64,000 nt of DNA from Ixodes scapularis (GCF_016920785.2 NW_024609857.1:130751094-130815093); one strand, 5' to 3'; numbered from the stretch's first letter, positions 53,294-64,000 are shown. Numbers and translations: made by a program. Notes: generated from the letters alone by a model not told the origin.

Positions 53294-54639
53294 TTTTAGT
53301 TTGGCTAATCTTTGAAAGTCTAGCATAAAATGATTTTATTCCGCCGATGGCGGGGACAACTGCCCGGGAGCGAAATCCGCCCGAAAGTGGACAACGCTAC
53401 TCGGCTGGGTGTGACCTAGCCATGTCGGGCTACACTTGATGAAATTCAAAAGGCCGAGATAAATAAAAGGAACGACAGGGACGCTTTTTAGTAAATTCTG
53501 CATTATCGGCGGAAATAAGAACGATATCAGACCATCAATATGGACGTTGCTGATTTTAGAATGCAATTAACCGAGCCTCCATCGTGCTTTTTAGAGACCA
53601 TCAAACAGGTAGGTAGAAGCAGATAATCTTTGTCGTGACGTCACACGTATGAACCACGGCTGTCTCCGCGCGCTCTCTATGCTGCTCTTGTTCGGCGCCT
53701 AGAGAGTGCTAGGGATTTTTCGCCCCTTCAATGAAACGCGTCACTAAGATACGCAGATCTGCGGGTTTGTGAGAAAAAAACTTGGCGGCAATCTTTCGGC
53801 TCCTCCCCCCACTATGTCATCACACAAAGAATATTTGTGTTTGACGAGTTTAGCGACCCAGAGTGCGCTGGCATTCTTGTTGCGTTCTACTCATGCGCAA
53901 TTTCGACCTGCATTTTCCATTTGTACCCAGAGCTCTTGCGCGCGGTCTACTAGAAGTGTCCGCTAAGTGCGATAGCATGCGGATACCGTCGCTACTAGGC
54001 TACGCAAACCCGAGTACGAAAGGATTGTTGCAGAAAGATGAACTCTCGCTGCGGAAATCAAGCGTTGCGAACAATCTTGTTGCTAGGTGCAAGCTGCTAT
54101 GCTGAATGACGTTCTCAAAAAAAGTGGAGCTGTGCTTCTATGGTCGTTTGCTGCAGACTACGTCGAACTGCGATAGGTTTGCTTGTCTTCTATGAAGGCT
54201 TTATTCGGCTTATGAAATTGTGAGTAAAAAACAGGAAGTGTCCCGACATTTTTTTATTCATAAAACTACTTTACTTTTTTCTTTTTTATTTCTTTCTACT
54301 CTTTTACTTGTTAATGATGTAGCGTTGCCATGGCGATGGCGTATGCCACACCTCGTTGGAAGGGAAGACAAAAAGCAAATTACTGGGTACCGATTAGAGG
54401 CGATCGCACACTCCGCATACGACAACGGTCGAACACATGAACAAGTGCTCTTCATAGTATTTGTTGGCCAACGAAAACCCCCGAAAATTGGCGTCTTGCT
54501 TCTCATAGTGCGATCATCTGGCGGCTTCTCATTTTTTTTTCTCACAAGCTTCTGTGGTAGTAGGAAAGTTATTTGTTTCTTCTCCATCCCGAGCCAAATG
54601 TCTTTTTCTCTCTTCTGGAATGTATTTGGCACGTCCTCA
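53294..54639. other. no supported gene; may include decayed 3' end of the minus-strand CR1
   Basis: The minus-strand frame at 54258-54734 starts with SQRRKLFRLKILHKVF, which fits the post-RT segment of CR1 proteins, but becomes unrecognisable below about 54640. The rest shows nothing. Confidence 0.45.
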
Positions 54640-55994
54640 AAAATATACGTGGACCTACTAATTACACTATTGTTGAAAAACACTTTATGTAATATTTTGA
54701 GACGGAACAACTTCCGTCGTTGACTCAGAGGCATTCAATTTAGAGAAGATTTAAGTTCAGTTATGCTAGCTCTAAAATCATAATTACCGGTAACAAATCA
54801 GGCAGCACGATACTGTACCTTTTCGACTTGATGTATAAGGTTCTGACTGAGCGGATCCAATAGCTCACTGGCGTAGTCGAGGACAGACCGCACATGAGAA
54901 AAATATAATGTCTCCTTCAAAGACGGGGGAGCCAACATAAAATTACGTTTAATAAATTCCAATGACCGGCTTGCTTTCGCTGTAATATAGTCAACATGTT
55001 TATTCTATCTTAAATCGCATGAAAAAATAACTCCCAAATATTTAGCCTCCGATGCCAGTTCAAGTGAAACACCACCAATACTGTGATGAAGGAATAAATT
55101 TAGTTTTTCTAGTGAATCTAACGCTAATACATTTAGATACGTTTAGAGGCATGCGCCATTTGATACACCAGTCATCAATTTTATCTAAATCACTTTGAAG
55201 AGCGAATACTTGAGCATCACAGGTCACATCGCTGTACAAAATGCAATCGTCTGCATATAATCGAATATGTGAAGAGACGCCTTCGACTATATCATTAATG
55301 TAATATAAAAAAGGAAAGGGCCAAGTACCGACCCCTGTGTAACTCCGGATGTTATTTCTATATAGGGGGACTGTAAACCGTTAATTAGCGCGGACTGTTT
55401 TCTTGAATTAGGTAATCACCAATCCAATTAAAAACTTCTAAATCTATGTTTAGTTTGTGAAGCTTTTTCACAAGAAGAGCATGAGGAACCAGGTCGAATG
55501 CCTTTTTGAATTCCAGAAAGATACAGTCAACTTGCCGGCCCTTATCAAACGATTGTGAAATGTCGTGATAGAACTCAAGCAGCTGCGTGGTACAAGAAAA
55601 TCCTGTACGAAAACCGTGTTGAGACTGGCTAAAAAAATTGATAACACTAAGGTGTTTCATTAAGTTAGTGTAAATAATGTGCTTCATAGTTTTGCAGCAC
55701 ACACTTATCATTGAGATGGGCCTGTAGTTTTGTACCAGCTTTTTTGGGCCAGACTTGTGGACGGGGACGACATTTGCAGATTTCCAGTCCAGAGGCAAGA
55801 AGCCACATTTCAACGATACCGTGAACAAAATTACCAAGTAGCTCGAAATAACTTCAGCACAAGACTTCAGGACAGCGTTGGGAATTCCACCGGGGCCAGG
55901 TGCTGAACCTTGTCTAATTTTCTTTCGAAGGCTGTAAACACCGTGTGTATCAAAATAGATTTCAGACATAAAATCAGTAGAAACAGGTACTTCT

Positions 55995-56007
55995 TCGGAA
56001 TCGCAAT
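55995..56007. repeat. left target-site duplication of the RNase H element
   Basis: TCGGAATCGCAAT here is repeated exactly at 57185-57197, directly bounding the inserted plus-strand fragment. Confidence 0.9.
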
Positions 56008-57105
56008 CGGCGTCCCCATCACAACACCCAACAACAAGCTCTTAGAGTTAGGGCTACATAACACTTTAGATGAACTCGTAGAAGCGCACACCATTGCATA
56101 ATATGACAGACTAACGCAGAGCCCCACGGGGCGGCACATTCTGAAGAAACTTAACATCCACTACGAATCACGAAACGGAGTTAAGGGATACATATCAAAG
56201 AGTATCAGGAAGGACCTCAAAATCCCTCCACTGCCCAAGAACATGCACCCGGAATACCATAAGGAGAGACGGGAGGCAAAAGCTCGCAACATGGAACGAA
56301 TATACCAAGGCGTCGAGGACGTGGTTTTTGTGGATGCCGCGGAATATTTAAATTGCAATGGCATGTCCGTCGTAGCGGTGGGCGCGGATGGGGAGCCACT
56401 CGTAAGCGGGACCGTGGCGACGGACAACCCCGAGACAGCGGAGGAGGCGGCCATCGCACTAGCGGTGGCCTCCACTAAAGCTAAAATTATTATAATAGAC
56501 TCGACGATCGCCATCCAAAATTTCGCAAAGGGGCGAATCTCATCAGAGCGCTCAAAATTTTAAGAACGTACGGTGACCATCACCAACAGCGGCTACGCGG
56601 GACGATCCAAATTATTTGGGCACCCGCTCACTCCTCGCTCCCAGGCAACGAGGCGGCTCACACAGTAGCTCGAGGTCTTACACGCCGAGCCAGTGAGCCC
56701 GCCCAACCGGGAACGCGAGGAGACCGCGTGTTCACCTATCAAGAACTTACGAATCACTATCTACTGGGACGGGCCCGGTACCCACCGGCTCAACCTGAAC
56801 TCACTAAGGAGCAGGCGGTGGCCTGGCGCCCCCTCCAAACCAACATGTACCCGAACCCAGTGGCCTGTAGCCGGTTCTACCCGGGACAATCTGAAAATAC
56901 GTGTAAATTCTGTAAGAAGAAGGCGGATCTGCCACCTATCTTATGGGCATGCTCTCGGGCGGCACCGACCATTGATGGCCGCGAAATCTAAGACCGCGAG
57001 CATTGGGAGGCCCTACTGCTCAGCTCAAACCCACAAGATCAGGTCTGGGCCACCCGGCTAGCCGAAGAAGCCGCCGAGGTCCAGGCGATCTCGGCCGTTT
57101 TCTAG
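56008..57105 (+). pseudogene. non-LTR pol C-terminus with RNase H domain
   Basis: The frame begins with LELGLHNTLDELVEAHTIA, a stop, then YDRLTQSPTGRHILKKL and PPLPKNMHPEYHKERR. RNase H follows: DVVFVDAAEYL (first acidic residue, about 56325), ETAEEAAIALAVA (Glu of the active site) and IIIDSTIAIQNFAKGR (second Asp). Near 56540 one base shifts the frame. The last motif IWAPAHSSLPGNEAAHTVAR (about 56610-56670) and a zinc-finger-like tail with CKFCKKKADLPPILWAC follow. A stop after TIDGREI (56988-56990) precedes the last readable part (WEALLLSSNPQDQVWATRLA). At least two stops and one frameshift make it dead. Confidence 0.9.
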
Positions 57106-57184
57106 GGCGGCGGTGGATGAGACGGCTGCATCCGTCATCCCACTGACAGTCCTGGGGCAATACAGTTTTATTCTCTCTTCTCTC
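56008..57184 (+). mobile_element. 5'-truncated RNase H-bearing non-LTR retrotransposon, inserted in the CR1-like ORF2
   Basis: It is bounded by a 13-bp target duplication. The content is the C-terminal part of a pol protein (connection and RNase H), a short 3' UTR with CAATACAGTTTTATT (from a polyadenylation-like motif) and a CTCTCTT-rich 3' end. The 5' truncation and orientation opposite to the host element are typical of target-primed reverse transcription. RNase H suggests the I/R1-like group. Confidence 0.9.
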
Positions 57185-57197
57185 TCGGAATCGCAAT
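57185..57197. repeat. right target-site duplication of the RNase H element
   Basis: This exact copy of TCGGAATCGCAAT is followed by the continuing minus-strand CR1-like reading frame. Confidence 0.9.
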
Positions 57198-58231
57198 AAT
57201 TCCCCGTCACGATATCCGAGAAAACAGACTTGAAGTAATCATTGAAACTGGCAGCCTTTAAAGAGTCACCATCTAAAAGGCGACCTTCGAAGGAAGGGAA
57301 TTCCAACGATATATTTTTTATTAGAGCGAATAAACTTCCAGAATTCCTTTGGGTTTTGCCCAAGTTTCACATTTAGTGTTGAAAAGTAGTTTGCCCGGGA
57401 CGAAGTGATTGCACGTTTAAGGGCGACAACTATCTCCTTTCGTTTATTGTATGATGCAGAGTCATTACGATCTCGTTATTGAGTTAGTGCACGTTTATTT
57501 TTATTAATAAGTTTCCGTAACTCAGAGCTCATCAATGGCTTATCCTGACGATGCTTCAAGGTGATAATTTTCGATGGAACGAAAATATCAACTAGAGTCT
57601 TTATTCTATTCCTAAATATGTTCCACAGTAAGTTAATGTCACCTGTCACGCTCAAGTCCTCAAACTCCGAGTAAAATTTTTCAAGTCTACTAGACAAACC
57701 AGCATAATCACCCCTGTCGAAAAAGTACACTTTCTTTGGACGTAAGGAAGCACTGTGATCAGATGAACAGGACAAATTTGCAACAACAACCTTATGGTCA
57801 CTAATTCCCGGGATAACGACAAGAGCGGAGACCGCCGGAGCACGATTACTGAACACAAGGTCGAGAACACTTGAACGGCTAGAACCAACCCTCGTAGGCT
57901 CTGTAAGAAACTGACGAAGGTCATGGTCATTGACATGTATTAACAAATGCTGAGTATATACCAGTATAGTTAGAAATAGACGGTTTCAGTTCTGTCCACG
58001 GAATATCCGGTGAATTAAAATCACCGCCAATAAGAGAAAAACTTGCTTCTACCACAGAGAAAGCGTTATACAAAAACAAAATGGAGTTTATGTTGCTTGA
58101 TGGCGATCTATAGAATGAACCTACAGTAAGATTATCACCGTTAGCAAGGGAGACTCGACACTAAAAGAATTCGCACGATAAGCCGTTGATTTCCACCAAG
58201 GAACTTTTTAATCTTTCATAAATCAGCAGAA

Positions 58232-58256
58232 CCCCCCCCCCCCCCCCCCCCCCCCC
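58232..58256. repeat. C25 homopolymer inside the endonuclease domain
   Basis: About 25 C residues (G on the coding strand) lie where related endonucleases have a run of glycine codons (RGGGV). It looks like expansion of a GGN-rich site, although the true length may be affected by sequencing. Confidence 0.85.
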
Positions 58257-58538
58257 TCCGCCGTTGCCATTCCGATCCTAACGATAAACAGTGAAGTGCG
58301 GCGGGAAAACTTCCAGATCGGAGATAGACTCCTCGAGCCGAAATTCTGTTCCAATGACAATGCTTGGATTAGTGACCGAGATGAGAGCGGCAAAGTCGTC
58401 GATTTTGTTCCTAACGCTTCTACAATTGACGTTCAAAGCCACTATATCGTTCATAGCTGCATTGTTCGGTCTCGAATTTTTTAAATGTTAAGTGTCATTA
58501 CTTTTTACAGAAAGTGTGATTGGATCGACGTAAAACAT

Positions 58539-59243
58539 TCAGTCACCTATGTATAAGCGATTATACCGAAGTTGAAACTTGGTGTTTTGGGTTCTGGTAG
58601 ATCCCGAAAGTTTTTTGCGTTCATTTCTGGTCTTCAACGAAAAATCTTCGTTGAGCGAGTAGGCGGTACTCTTTAATTTGGACGCGCTGAAGAAAACGTC
58701 CTGTTTTAGTTTGATTAATTTAAATTTCGCGATAATAGGCCTGTTTCTATTAGGTCGGAACGCTCCTAGCCTATGGGAACGTTCCAAAAACGAGGCATCA
58801 GACTTCGTACCAAGAGTCTCCTGGCAAAGCGAAATGACCTTAGCTTCAGAGGCAATCCAAGTCTCTCCTGAAGTGTCAGGTATCCCATAAAAAATCAGAT
58901 TCGACCTCCTTGACTGACCTTCAAGATTTTCACTCTGCGAAGCCAAGCTTGTAACCTGAGAAGCCAATTCAGCTGTAGAAGTAAGGAGCCAATTTACATC
59001 ATTCCGCAGTTGCGAAACAGACTCCAAGTTAGCCTCTACCGATGTGACCCTGGTTGCTAATACTGCTAGCTTTTCGTCCACCGACTTCTGGTTGCTTTGA
59101 ATTGTTTTTAGTTCGTTAAAAAGCGTCATCAAGGTAATCAACCAGCCCCTCTTTTGATGGCGCCCTGGGCGATCGCCTAGGTCGCCCACTTTTACAGCCG
59201 GCCCTGATCGTAACATCTCAAAGTTCAAGGAATCCATCTTCAA
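58539..59243 (-). CDS. non-LTR retrotransposon ORF1 protein
   Basis: This is an RNA-binding ORF1 protein of 234 residues. The start Met (59243) is the first in frame. Residues ~35-115 form a helical, heptad-like stretch (ELKTIQSNQKSVDEKLAVLA, VEANLESVSQLRNDVNWLL), probably a trimerising coiled coil. It is followed by an RRM-like domain starting NLEGQSRRSNLIFYGIPD, with ERSHRLGAFRPNRNRPIIAK and a C-terminal part KSTAYSLNEDFSLKTRNERK. It ends YIGD about 60 bases before the endonuclease homology. The frame is open, but ORF2 is dead. No 2A-like motif is present. Confidence 0.85.
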   Translation of the reverse strand: MKMDSLNFEMLRSGPAVKVGDLGDRPGRHQKRGWLITLMTLFNELKTIQSNQKSVDEKLAVLATRVTSVEANLESVSQLRNDVNWLLTSTAELASQVTSLASQSENLEGQSRRSNLIFYGIPDTSGETWIASEAKVISLCQETLGTKSDASFLERSHRLGAFRPNRNRPIIAKFKLIKLKQDVFFSASKLKSTAYSLNEDFSLKTRNERKKLSGSTRTQNTKFQLRYNRLYIGD

Positions 59244-59900
59244 GCCTTATATAATAAACATTATAATTATGTGGTATGGTCACTAAAAACTACCTCCCTT
59301 GGAAGCTGTTTGAAGCTGGTGTAAGGGCTCTCACACCATTTGCTGCGGCCGTGTCTATTCTACACACACCCTTCGAGAATAAAGGGTGTTCCAAGCAATA
59401 ACCCCCAACTTTGCAATAAAAAAAAAAAAAAAAGATTACCGCACCCCCCCCCCCCCTTTTCCCAGAAAAAATAAAAATAAATAAAAGGGTGGTGAAACGG
59501 TGTAGCTGTGGGGGTCATTCTCTGGAATGCTTTTCTTACAACCTTAAGAATGTAATTTTTTTTAGTGTGTGGGTAATAATCATTATGAACTCGATTACTT
59601 GATGTTACGCTACAAGGCTTATTACACACGTTAGTTTCGGTAGAATGTATTTCTTGCGAAAGGGCATAAACACAATTAAGATCGTCTCGTCTTTTTGTCA
59701 ATATTGTTTTGTTTATTACATCAACTGCAGCTCTCGAGCCACTGAACAGAAAAAAGAAAAAGGTCGATAGACGAAAGAAAACAAGATTTTATCAAGAAAA
59801 AAAAAAATAAAACACAGTTACCCGACCCACTCTCTTCCTAATTCCAACGCTTGACCCCCTATCACGCGCGTTACGTGCCAATAATGTTTTCACTTTTGAA
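59244..59900. other. no supported gene; A16 and C11 tracts
   Basis: Poly-A (about 59418-59433) and poly-C (about 59446-59456) lie close together. The frame at 59360-59701 is low complexity. Confidence 0.5.
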
Positions 59901-60114
59901 TAGACCGATCTCACAAAGCATTCAGCGCATGCGTGTCGCTGCCATAACTTTAGTTCAGAGGAGGCAGACGGCCGTGCATGCAAGGGCTCGTGTCGTCTCG
60001 TGCTCCACTCGCGGAGAGCTCCAGCAGGGTTGTCGCACGTGCTGAAAGACTAAAGTTCCCTCGGTGCATTGCGGTAGCGGTGGCGCAGTCGAACTGGCTG
60101 GTGAGATCGGTCTA
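59901..60114 (+). mobile_element. MITE, TAGACCGATCTC family, copy 3
   Basis: The ends are TAGACCGATCTCACAAAGCA and GGCTGGTGAGATCGGTCTA. It is the best-preserved copy at 214 bp and aligns with 10017-10230. It has no coding potential. Confidence 0.9.
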
Positions 60115-60571
60115 TTCCAGCGGTACCACTGGGCCTGAAACGTAACGTGTTTAACGAGAGGTCATTAACCAGCGCCTTGATTATTATTTCTTATTCTACG
60201 CATTCTCTATCGCATATGTGGAGTCAAGGAAAACAAATAATTTTGCTTTATATTCAATGGCGATCAACTACTATCCCCTACAAAATTGCAAAAAAAAAAA
60301 AACGGGCAGAACTATGACGCATTTACTGTGCGCGATTGAATTAGCCGTGCACAACAAACGCACAGATACGACAAGTGACGTGACACTGCACTTTTGACAT
60401 TTCTTGATTGGCCTCGTGGAATCGTAGCGTAGGCGCTGCGGTCGGAATTCAAGTGAAGCAGAGTGTGCTTGCACCGGTGTTTTGTATTTTGTATTTAGAC
60501 ACATTTTAACGTCTCTTTTCGGTGAGGTGGTGAGAGAGCGTTTATTGATTGAGAAGGAACAGCAACCTCCT
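60115..60571. other. no recognisable feature
   Basis: An oligo-A tract lies near 60290. No gene supported. Confidence 0.45.
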
Positions 60572-60718
60572 GGGGCCCTAATGTGGACATTTGGCGAGAA
60601 AGTCGGCGAGAAATCAGCGGCCGTGGTTGTCCAGCGCCGCACTTGACCTTGGCGCCGGCCAATCATAGCCGCCACATTTCTCGCCGACTTTTCCGCCAAG
60701 TGTCCAGGTTAGGGCCCC
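60572..60718. mobile_element. small foldback element, GGGGCCCTAA ends
   Basis: GGGGCCCTAATGTGGACATT then TGGCGAGAAAGTCGGCGAGA pairs with TCTCGCCGACTTTTCCGCCA then AGTGTCCAGGTTAGGGCCCC. Arms are about 60 bp with a ~27-base centre. It is non-coding. Confidence 0.88.
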
Positions 60719-61652
60719 TGGTTTGCACTGAAGGGAGGCTATGCACGCTCGTTTCGTGCACGTTGGTCGATGGACTTTTTGTGTGCGCTTTTCAGAAGCC
60801 TGCGTCCACAAATACGAGTGTACTCGGTTCACCCTTACGCCGCATTTTACACTGGGTAAATTCCGACGTATTGTTATCCCATGAAGCTGAATATCCCGTT
60901 CGCTTTGCCCGACGATGTACCCAACTCGAAAAAAACACGAAAAAACTTCGATTCGACCAGTCGTGACGTCATCCTGAAATCTTTGGGCCGCTAAGCTCGT
61001 GTCGCTCGTGTGGACAAGAAATATACCTGGCAAGCTGGATTGCAAGCTTCGCAGGTATATTCCCCCGTTCTGACACCAGTCGTGACGCTTCTTTCTAACC
61101 TTTTTGAAAAGAGCTGAGTGCGCGTGCATAGTGCGTGTGGCAGGCGCTGGAGATGAATCAGATCGTAGATTTGGAAAACGCATAATACGACGACACGCCC
61201 CGGGAAGGAGGGGCTCCAGCGGAACTTATACAATTAATTTCTGCAGCCTCCATGCACCAAATTGCAAAAAAAAAAAAAAATAATATCAATATTCGTGATT
61301 CTGCAGGCCAAATAAAGACGATTTACGTGTTTTTTTCCTCAAATACAGAACCGCCTAAGTTTCCCTTTAGACAGGCAATAAAAATTCACACGGAGTTGAT
61401 GATGACAACGAGCGGGTCCGCTTCGCAGTTTCGATTCGAAAGCCAGTGTGAGCGTAGCCTGAAGCTGAGACTACAGCCAATGCCACGAGCACGAGAGCAG
61501 GAGGTCGCTGCCCCGAAACGTTCCCACGCAGATCGAGCACTCGCGCTAGAAATGCGGTTCTCAAAGCTGCAGGGGCGCTGGCTAGCTCGCGCTTGTAGCT
61601 TTGGCTTCAATCTCGGGTGAACGTAGTATAGAAACGACTGTACTTGAGGAGC
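60719..61652. other. no supported gene; one hairpin
   Basis: At 61017-61066 AATATACCTGGCAAGCT pairs with AAGCTTCGCAGGTATATT. Poly-A lies near 61266. Opposite-strand frames at 60614-61183 match nothing I know. Confidence 0.5.
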
Positions 61653-61841
61653 AAGGCCGGTTCACACATGCAGCGAAGCGCTGATGTAGCGCTGCTCACG
61701 TGTCGTCAGCTACTTATCGTCTGCCATGAGCAACAGTTTTGGCGGTGCGATACAAAGCTGGTGAACGCTCCCGTCAGCATGCGCTGAGTGCGAGGTCAGC
61801 GCTATGCTTGTGGCGCTTCGCTGCATGTGTGAACAGGCCTT
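61653..61841. mobile_element. small TIR element, AAGGCCGGTTCACACATGC ends
   Basis: AAGGCCGGTTCACACATGCA then GCGAAGCGC pairs with GCGCTTCGCTGCATGTGTGA then ACAGGCCTT. The TIRs are about 29 bp with two mismatches, and the interior pairs partly (GTAGCGCTG against CAGCGCTAT). It shares TTCACACA with 18195 and 27611. Directly after it CCGCATTCACACCGG may start a second, incomplete element. Confidence 0.82.
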
Positions 61842-62196
61842 TACGCCGCATTCACACCGGCGGTGGAACTGCGTTCGCAGAGCGGTTCCGAACGCCGCGA
61901 TTGTTTCGAGATCCAATGCAATTTCAAGCACGTTTGATGATGAAAACGAGGCGAATGCGTTTACAACGCCTCTGTGAAGGCCCCTTTATAGGCTGCATCG
62001 GTGCCGGTGGTTCACCGTTCATCCGACGCTTTCTTCTTTCCCCGTCATGCGGATTGACTCAGGTCCTTACTATGCTCCGCTTCGACTCAAGTTCAAGGGC
62101 TACCAAGTAAGTCCACGAGGCAATGAGGCCGGTCAAGCTTCTCGGACAGCGCTACATCACGACATTTGGCGTGCCTTTTATGCGCATGTTGTCGCA
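61842..62196. other. no supported gene
   Basis: Only the possible half TIR at about 61847-61862 and short unfamiliar frames were seen. Confidence 0.4.
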
Positions 62197-62694
62197 ATCT
62201 TTGTTGTACTCGTTACTAAAAAAAAAAAAGTAAGCGATTGAAATTAGAATTAGACTTGGTTAAAAAAATTTATTAGATTAGTCCAGTACTTGAAAAGAAG
62301 CGTAATTGGCAGTTACTTAAAAAAAGTCACTTTTAATGACTTCAGACTTTTTAAAACAGAATTTTTCTGCCGGTTTGAAGACGGGTTTTTTTTTTTTCGT
62401 ACTGTCTATTGTTCGATAAGAATTATCGAATTGCAAATTACTAGTCTTCTAAATTCACCAATTTTGGTAAACCTTGCTCCGCTCGGAGACTTGATTCGAG
62501 GATTTCTTACTGGGGAACATGTAGATACAAAAGGCGTAATTAGAAAACGGATGAAAAATTAGTAACTGTTACGAGTAAGTTTAATACATAAAAAAAAATT
62601 GAATTACTCTCGCGAATAATTCCTAATAAATGTATTGATGCAATTACAAAATGTCTCCAAAAATAATCAATGACCAGTTACTCGTGATTGCTTG
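62197..62694. mobile_element. possible hAT-like MITE with GTAAC-type ends
   Basis: GCAATCTTTGTTGTACTCGT then TACT at the left resembles the complement of AGTTACTCGTGATTGC at the right, and GTAACTGTTACGAGTAA occurs internally. It recalls the GTTAC-rich ends of 35594-37450. The match is imperfect and the ends uncertain. Confidence 0.35.
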
Positions 62695-63804
62695 TACTGG
62701 CTATCGTACCAGTCTGGTGATCGCCAACTGAACGAATCATTCGCAAAGAATGCTATCACGTTTTTAGCAGTCGCGTTTCCCCGCTTTAAAATAAAAGGGA
62801 ATATAGAATATTGTTTGCGCAACTCCCCCACACTATTGCCAATTCCTTTTAGGTTCTTTTTTCTCTCGTTTCTCACGGAATTCCTCCTGCGCGTTAAGAA
62901 AACATAATACGCGCCTCAGGTACTCTGAGAGCCGAGGACTTATTCCAAGAAATGTATTGACAAGTAGAAAAAAAGTTTTAGTATTCTTTTTGAACGTCCC
63001 CTGTACACCAACAGATTGCTCCGTTGGCGCGTGGGAGCTTTGGCAACTGCACCTGCGCAGGGTCCCGTCCTTGCATAGGCTCTGTTTCACAAGCGGATGC
63101 CAGTTAGAGGGGATTAAATTGACCTTAAAAACGTGAGTAGATGTATGCAAAGCGTTGCTCCAAATTTAGTTCGTTTATCGAGAGAAGCAGATTGGGGGGG
63201 GGGGGGGGGGGGGGGGGATGCCAGTCAGGTGACACGTGGAAGATAAAACTCGAAAGACGTCGGCACTTCTTTTTTTTTTTTTCTCCAATATTGTAATTTT
63301 AGGCATTAGAAAAGTGCAGGCCTGCTTTTGAGAAGATAAGCTCTGAGTGTTCAAAAGACGCGCTTAAGATGAAACGAACTCGCTTTTGAAAGACGCTTTC
63401 TGTGGTTCAATATATGTATATATAAAGAAAAAAGAACCTTATGAAATGACGGGTAGTAGACGGTATGCTATTGCAGCCAAACGCGTGCGCGAGAAGCAAA
63501 GAAGGAACATGCTAGGGGGAACCTCTCACAACGCTCGGTGACGCAAAAGCAAAGAGATAGAGACAAAACGTGTCCTTTGTAAAGCATGCGCAACCCGCTT
63601 GCGACAACAACAAAAAAAAAAAAAATATTGACGAATGGAACTGCAGCAGTTGTTTTTAAAGCTTCGGTGAGTGATCGGAGGAGGACGGTAAGTGGTACTT
63701 GCAGTAACAAGTACCAGGAGCCAGCTGGTCCATGCCGAATTGTAAGGGGCATTGTCGAAGAAACTAGGTCAAGGTTGTGGGTTTCCCCTTTGAGGGTACC
63801 ACTT
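62695..63804. other. no supported gene; G24 tract
   Basis: Poly-G lies at about 63194-63217. Opposing frames at 62667-63150 and 63468-63818 are unfamiliar. Confidence 0.5.
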
Positions 63805-64000
63805 ATGGCGAATTCCACAGGTCGTTTTGGAGCGCGCTGGGATCGACTTTTCTGGAGCGAGCATATTTCATTGGGCGATCGGGATCGAGACGGACGGGTT
63901 CCACTGGTCGTTTTGGATTACATCCCGCTCCAGATCTCGATCTGGATCCGAGAAAAGTCGCTCCGACGATTTCGGCGGATTCAACCGGAAGCCAGCCGGG
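63805..64000. mobile_element. partial inverted/direct-repeat element at window edge
   Basis: GATCGACTTTTCTGGAGCGA (63842) pairs with the later GATCCGAGAAAAGTCGCTCC. TTCCACAGGTCGTTTTGGA (63813) recurs as TTCCACTGGTCGTTTTGGA (63899). The right end is probably beyond the window. Confidence 0.55.

Larger units (their letters stand above)
54640..58480 (-). pseudogene. non-LTR ORF2 (endonuclease + reverse transcriptase), multiply broken
   Basis: Translation in the minus direction starts near 58478 with LNVNCRSVRNKIDDFAALIS and IVIGTE. It continues through IGGDFNSPDIPW (about 58040) and LVVIPGISDHKVVVANLS (about 57800), and reaches AASFNDYFKSVFSD (about 57240). A foreign insertion at 56008-57184 splits it. 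RT motifs follow: NYRPISMISVCCKTMKHIIY, FLEFKKAFDLVPHA, a GVTQGSVLGPFLF block in another frame and RLYADDCILY (about 55245-55275). Thumb remnants are LDYASELLDPLSQN and SQRRKLFRLKILHKVF. A 25-base poly-C run at 58232-58256 destroys the glycine-rich endonuclease segment. Catalytic YADD is retained. Confidence 0.85.
54640..59243 (-). mobile_element. CR1-like non-LTR retrotransposon, decayed and interrupted
   Basis: On the minus strand it reads ORF1 (59243-58539), endonuclease (about 58480-57480), connecting region (57363-57200), then, after a 1.18-kb insertion, RT (55990 to about 54640). Gene order and domain content match CR1/Jockey-type elements. Frameshifts and stops are frequent in ORF2. 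The 3' end was not located. Confidence 0.85.

Overview
This window looks like intergenic, transposon-packed nuclear DNA of an arthropod, most likely a hard tick (Ixodidae). That rests on the resemblance of several pieces to repeats I associate with tick genomes: a short Gag-type protein of Ty3-like elements, a Penelope-like element with a GIY-YIG endonuclease, an RNase H-bearing non-LTR element with a CT-rich 3' tail, and abundant TA- and TTAA-flanked MITEs. The species is not determined. I could not support a single host protein-coding gene, tRNA or rRNA. Nearly all recognisable coding sequence belongs to mobile elements, and the long gaps between elements hold no ORF I can defend.

Layout. 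1-714: 5' end of a Ty3-like LTR element on the minus strand (LTR, primer-binding-site candidate, broken gag). 2707-3981: degenerate mariner with TIRs. 4037-5234: MITE, AT microsatellites and two hairpins. 6358-9124: three-level nest in which a Penelope-like inverted pair sits in a TTA-flanked element inside a TTAA-type element. 10017-14863: a MITE, then a nearly intact CR1/L2-like non-LTR retrotransposon with 306-bp tandem 5' units, a 2A-like motif ahead of ORF1p, and an EN-RT ORF2 with two lesions. 15228-31501: a possible solo LTR and a dense series of foldbacks, palindromes and MITEs, including a 1.46-kb foldback at 23508-24972. 31770-33913: three nested TIR elements. 35047-37450: a foldback and a hAT-like element. 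39605-42892: dead Jockey-like RT split by nested MITEs, then another foldback. 43283-45307: Penelope-terminus-like repeats, an RNase H relic and a hAT MITE. 46779-48213: a MITE and a 129-bp-arm palindrome. 48866-52265: 5'-truncated CR1-like element with an uninterrupted EN-RT ORF2. 52557-53293: two MITEs. 54640-59243: minus-strand CR1-like element interrupted by a plus-strand RNase H element bounded by a 13-bp target-site duplication. 59901-64000: more MITEs and hairpins.

How the parts relate. Autonomous or once-autonomous classes present are LTR, mariner, Penelope and several non-LTR lineages. The rest are non-autonomous elements that fall into a few terminal families: TAGAC... with TA flanks, TTAAAGG... 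with TTAA flanks, GGCC..TTCACAC, AGGGGT.CTCCGGC, and hAT-like CAGTGGTTCTCAA. Nesting gives a relative insertion order at several sites. The points most worth following are the 2A-like motif behind identical ORF-compatible 306-bp units, the second CR1 element whose ORF1 and ORF2 share one frame separated by a single UGA, and the very high density of long palindromes.
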